From Pseudidiomarina woesei (GTDB lineage Bacteria > Pseudomonadota > Gammaproteobacteria > Enterobacterales > Alteromonadaceae), in assembly GCF_001418345.1 (NCBI RefSeq), contig NZ_LIPW01000002.1, forward strand, positions 124,001 through 188,000: 64,000 nt of DNA. The letters are read 5' to 3'. Positions 61,778-64,000 of the stretch are shown here, piece by piece (position 1 is the first letter of the stretch; the number at the start of each line of letters is the position of its first letter). The translations under genes and the position numbers were made by a program. Under the pieces are notes generated by a model that was not told the DNA's origin, searched no databases, and worked only from the letters and a program-made list of their open reading frames with translations.

Positions 61778-61803
61778 AAAGGCCGCGTAAGCGGCCTTTT
61801 TTA
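61778..61803 (+). terminator. Rho-independent terminator after the bkd operon
   Basis: AAAGGCCGC, loop GTAA, GCGGCCTTT followed by TTTTATG, a few bases after the E2 stop. Confidence 0.92.
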
Positions 61804-61877
61804 TGATCCGAAAGCCTTAAGATTTGCTATATCACGCCGATATAATTAAATTGGTAAAAAAATAATAAAGGCGGCAC

Positions 61878-62645
61878 ATGGATTTTCCTGATTCAATTAA
61901 ACAACAAACCTGCATGGACTGCTTAAGTGGGCAGTCGCTAGGCTTTGAAATACGCATGGCATTTCAGCCGATTGTTGATGTAAAAAAGCAAGAAATAGTT
62001 GCCTACGAAGCGTTGGTGCGCGGGCCCGAAGGGCAGGGCGCAGGCTGGGTATTCGAGCGTGTGAATGAAGACAATCGCTATTATTTTGATCAAGCCTGTC
62101 GGGTAAAAGCAATAGAAACAGCTGCTCGCCTGGGGTGTGATGCCTATTTAAATATTAATTTTTTACCTAACGCGGTTTACAGCCCAGAAACCTGCATTAA
62201 GGCGACCATTGAAGCAGCTGATTTATACGGCTTTGATTTAACCAAGCTGGTTTTCGAAGTGACAGAAAGCGAGCAAATTCTTGATAAAAACCACTTGCAG
62301 AATATCTTCAGTAGTTATTCTAAGCGTGGTTTTAAAACAGCTATTGATGATTATGGTTCCGGCTTTGCCCGCATTGACTGGCTTATTGATTTGCGACCAG
62401 ACATTTTAAAGCTTGATATGGCGCTTATTCGCGATATTAATGTACACCCAGAAAAACAAACGGTCGTTATTGAAGCACTGAAACAATGCGCTTTACAGGG
62501 CACCCAGTTATTAGCTGAAGGCATTGAAACCAAAGAAGAACTAGACTGCCTTCGTGACATCGGCATACACTTATTTCAAGGTTATTATTTCGCCAAACCA
62601 GAGCTCGAGGCTTTAGCTCAGGTTGACTTAGTGAAGCTTGGGTGA
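61878..62645 (+). CDS. EAL-domain c-di-GMP phosphodiesterase
   Basis: A 255-residue lone EAL domain, expected to cut c-di-GMP to pGpG. All key residues are present: E44 in AYEALVRGPEG, N in YLNINFLPN, E in FEVTESE, the DD pair in AIDDYGSGFAR with a normal loop 6, K in ILKLDMALI, E in LAEGIETKEEL and Q in FQGYYFAKP. It has no membrane or sensor part. AAGGCGG precedes the start. The next gene is a large propeller sensor, 40 bases downstream. Confidence 0.93.
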   Translation: MDFPDSIKQQTCMDCLSGQSLGFEIRMAFQPIVDVKKQEIVAYEALVRGPEGQGAGWVFERVNEDNRYYFDQACRVKAIETAARLGCDAYLNINFLPNAVYSPETCIKATIEAADLYGFDLTKLVFEVTESEQILDKNHLQNIFSSYSKRGFKTAIDDYGSGFARIDWLIDLRPDILKLDMALIRDINVHPEKQTVVIEALKQCALQGTQLLAEGIETKEELDCLRDIGIHLFQGYYFAKPELEALAQVDLVKLG

Positions 62646-62685
62646 ACCTGAGTTCATATTTACACCACAAGGATAGTTTCGCAAC

Positions 62686-64000
62686 ATGAAAAAGCTCAGT
62701 GCAACACTGTGGTTTATACAGCTAATCTTGTTACACAGTTTATTGACGCCGAGCCAAGCCACTGCGAAAACCGTTAAGCCATTAAATGAATATGCCATGC
62801 GCACCTGGACTACTGCGCATGGCTTACCGCACAACTCCGTCAACGCAATAACACAATCAGCAGACGGCTATTTATGGTTAGCCACTTGGGAAGGCCCTGT
62901 TCGCTATAACGGCCGCGAATTCACAGTATTTGATGATATTCAAATAACTCAGATGCCAGAAGCTGGAGCCCTTGATATTCATGTTCACCCGAACACGGGT
63001 GACATGATTGTTGCTGGCCCCCGCGGTGGGGTGGTGTTTTTTAACGGCCAACAATGGCGGCCTTATCAATTTGGCCGTGGCTATGCTTATGAAACGGTGG
63101 TTGATGACTTGCAGCGCCTGTGGGTAGCGACCAGTGCCGGAGTATACCGGCTTGATAGCCGCGGAGAAGTAGAGCTTTTCGATGTAACCAAAGGGCTACC
63201 CGATAATACAACGATACGTATAGCGCTGGTTTCTGATGCCAATAATCAACAACAAATTTGGGCCGGCACGCGCGGGGGGCTTGCGGTATTTGAACCAAGT
63301 ACTGAGCGCTTTACCAAAGTAAATGAGCTTCCCACAGCGCAAATTCGTGAAATTCGGCAGTTGCAAGATGGTCGTATAGCCGTATCAAGCGACGATGGAC
63401 TTTTTATTCAGCAATCATCGGGCGAATTTAAGCCTTGGCCGGTTGCAGTGAAAGGCCCTATAACTGCAATTACTGAGGGGCCGGAAGGCTGTTTATGGGT
63501 GGGAACATTTGAATACGGTGTCGGCCGACTCTGCGCCGATCAACAAGAATGGCTGAGTGTTGATCAAGGGCTACCAAACTCACATGTACTTGATATTTTT
63601 CGTGACCGGGAAAACAACATGTGGGTATCTACTCACGGTGGCTTTGCCCAATTTCGCGCTGCATTATTTACCAGTTTCACACCCCATCATGGGTTAAAGG
63701 GCGCCTACGCGCGTTCGGTTCATGTTGATAACAATGGCATGATTTGGGTAGGCACCAATGATGGCCTAAGTTATCGCAAAAATGGCCGTTTTATTGGCTT
63801 AGATCAACAACCACGTTTACAAGCACTATCTGTACTTTCTATTGCCTCAGACGACGCCAACCGTCTGTATGTAGGCTCTTATACCGAAGGTGTATTGCAA
63901 CTGCAAGATGGCAGAATTACAGCCCAGTTAAACCGTAACAGTGGTCTTGAGTTAAATGAAATTCGTGTGGTTAAACCTATTCCAAACAGTAATTATGTGC
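62686..64000 (+). CDS. Two-component-type beta-propeller sensor, N-terminal part (cut by window end)
   Basis: The frame is open from ATG 62686 to the end (438 codons seen). A signal peptide (WFIQLILLHSLLTPSQATAK) is followed by repeated propeller units of the two-component regulator type (Reg_prop): GLPHNSVNAITQSADGYLWL, DDLQRLWVATSAGVYRLD, QQIWAGTRGGLAVFEP, EGCLWVGTFEYGVGRL, NNMWVSTHGGFAQF and NGMIWVGTNDGLSYR. Proteins of this kind are membrane sensors with a periplasmic propeller, a Y_Y_Y domain, and then a kinase or a GGDEF cyclase; the output part is outside the window. The neighbouring EAL gene makes GGDEF a reasonable guess. Confidence 0.88.
   Translation, partial: MKKLSATLWFIQLILLHSLLTPSQATAKTVKPLNEYAMRTWTTAHGLPHNSVNAITQSADGYLWLATWEGPVRYNGREFTVFDDIQITQMPEAGALDIHVHPNTGDMIVAGPRGGVVFFNGQQWRPYQFGRGYAYETVVDDLQRLWVATSAGVYRLDSRGEVELFDVTKGLPDNTTIRIALVSDANNQQQIWAGTRGGLAVFEPSTERFTKVNELPTAQIREIRQLQDGRIAVSSDDGLFIQQSSGEFKPWPVAVKGPITAITEGPEGCLWVGTFEYGVGRLCADQQEWLSVDQGLPNSHVLDIFRDRENNMWVSTHGGFAQFRAALFTSFTPHHGLKGAYARSVHVDNNGMIWVGTNDGLSYRKNGRFIGLDQQPRLQALSVLSIASDDANRLYVGSYTEGVLQLQDGRITAQLNRNSGLELNEIRVVKPIPNSNYV

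Overview
The window reads as chromosomal core DNA of a marine gammaproteobacterium, most likely in or near Idiomarinaceae (Alteromonadales). That placement is inference. It rests on an E. coli-like gene order combined with a true SMC condensin beside zipA/ligA, a monomeric isocitrate dehydrogenase, a peptide and amino-acid catabolic bias (M3 peptidase, TonB receptor, amidohydrolases, AstE, branched-chain ketoacid dehydrogenase), and compact, AT-moderate intergenic DNA. I see no prophage, insertion sequence, CRISPR array, integron or defence island, and no gap of more than about 300 bases without a gene.

Layout. 1-1.7 kb: the end of rplS with its terminator, tyrA, and a convergent single-domain response regulator. 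1.7-7.4 kb: a membrane cytochrome b, a periplasmic cytochrome c, and two amidohydrolase genes (three domains, only one with an obvious metal-binding HxH). 7.5-9.8 kb: a partner-switching pair (STAS protein plus a PP2C phosphatase/HATPase fusion resembling Pseudomonas HsbA/HsbR) and a YciH/SUI1 protein. 9.9-14.2 kb: cysB, then pabB-nudL-sdaA on the minus strand, the E. coli order. 14.3-21 kb: class I fumarase, rmuC, rnk, rimO, a periplasmic solute-binding protein and cysZ. 21.2-27.7 kb: smc-zipA-ligA.

27.7-33.1 kb: the conserved block mltD-gloB-yafS-like-(rhodanese)-rnhA-dnaQ-tRNA-Asp, here with two identical tRNA-Asp genes. The rnhA/dnaQ intergenic region carries an inverted repeat and a heptanucleotide tandem array that ends just before the dnaQ start. 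33.1-42.1 kb: a YkgJ-type cysteine-cluster protein, an M3 peptidase lipoprotein, a TonB-dependent receptor, an EAL-HDOD protein and NADP isocitrate dehydrogenase. 42.2-51.5 kb: a small acidic protein, a phosphoesterase, dnaE-accA-tilS, a DMT transporter and a Kef-type antiporter. 51.6-57.9 kb: an RND efflux adaptor/permease pair, a DUF599 membrane protein and astE. 58-61.8 kb: the three-gene branched-chain 2-oxoacid dehydrogenase operon. 61.9-64 kb: an EAL phosphodiesterase and the start of a large beta-propeller sensor cut by the window edge.

Most genes are recognisable housekeeping genes, and I found no convincing new multi-gene system. The points most worth checking are the dnaQ leader repeats, the altered ATP-site residues and missing C-terminal domain of TilS, the partner-switching protein whose receiver domain has lost its phosphorylation site, and the amidohydrolase cluster with two domains that lack the metal ligands.
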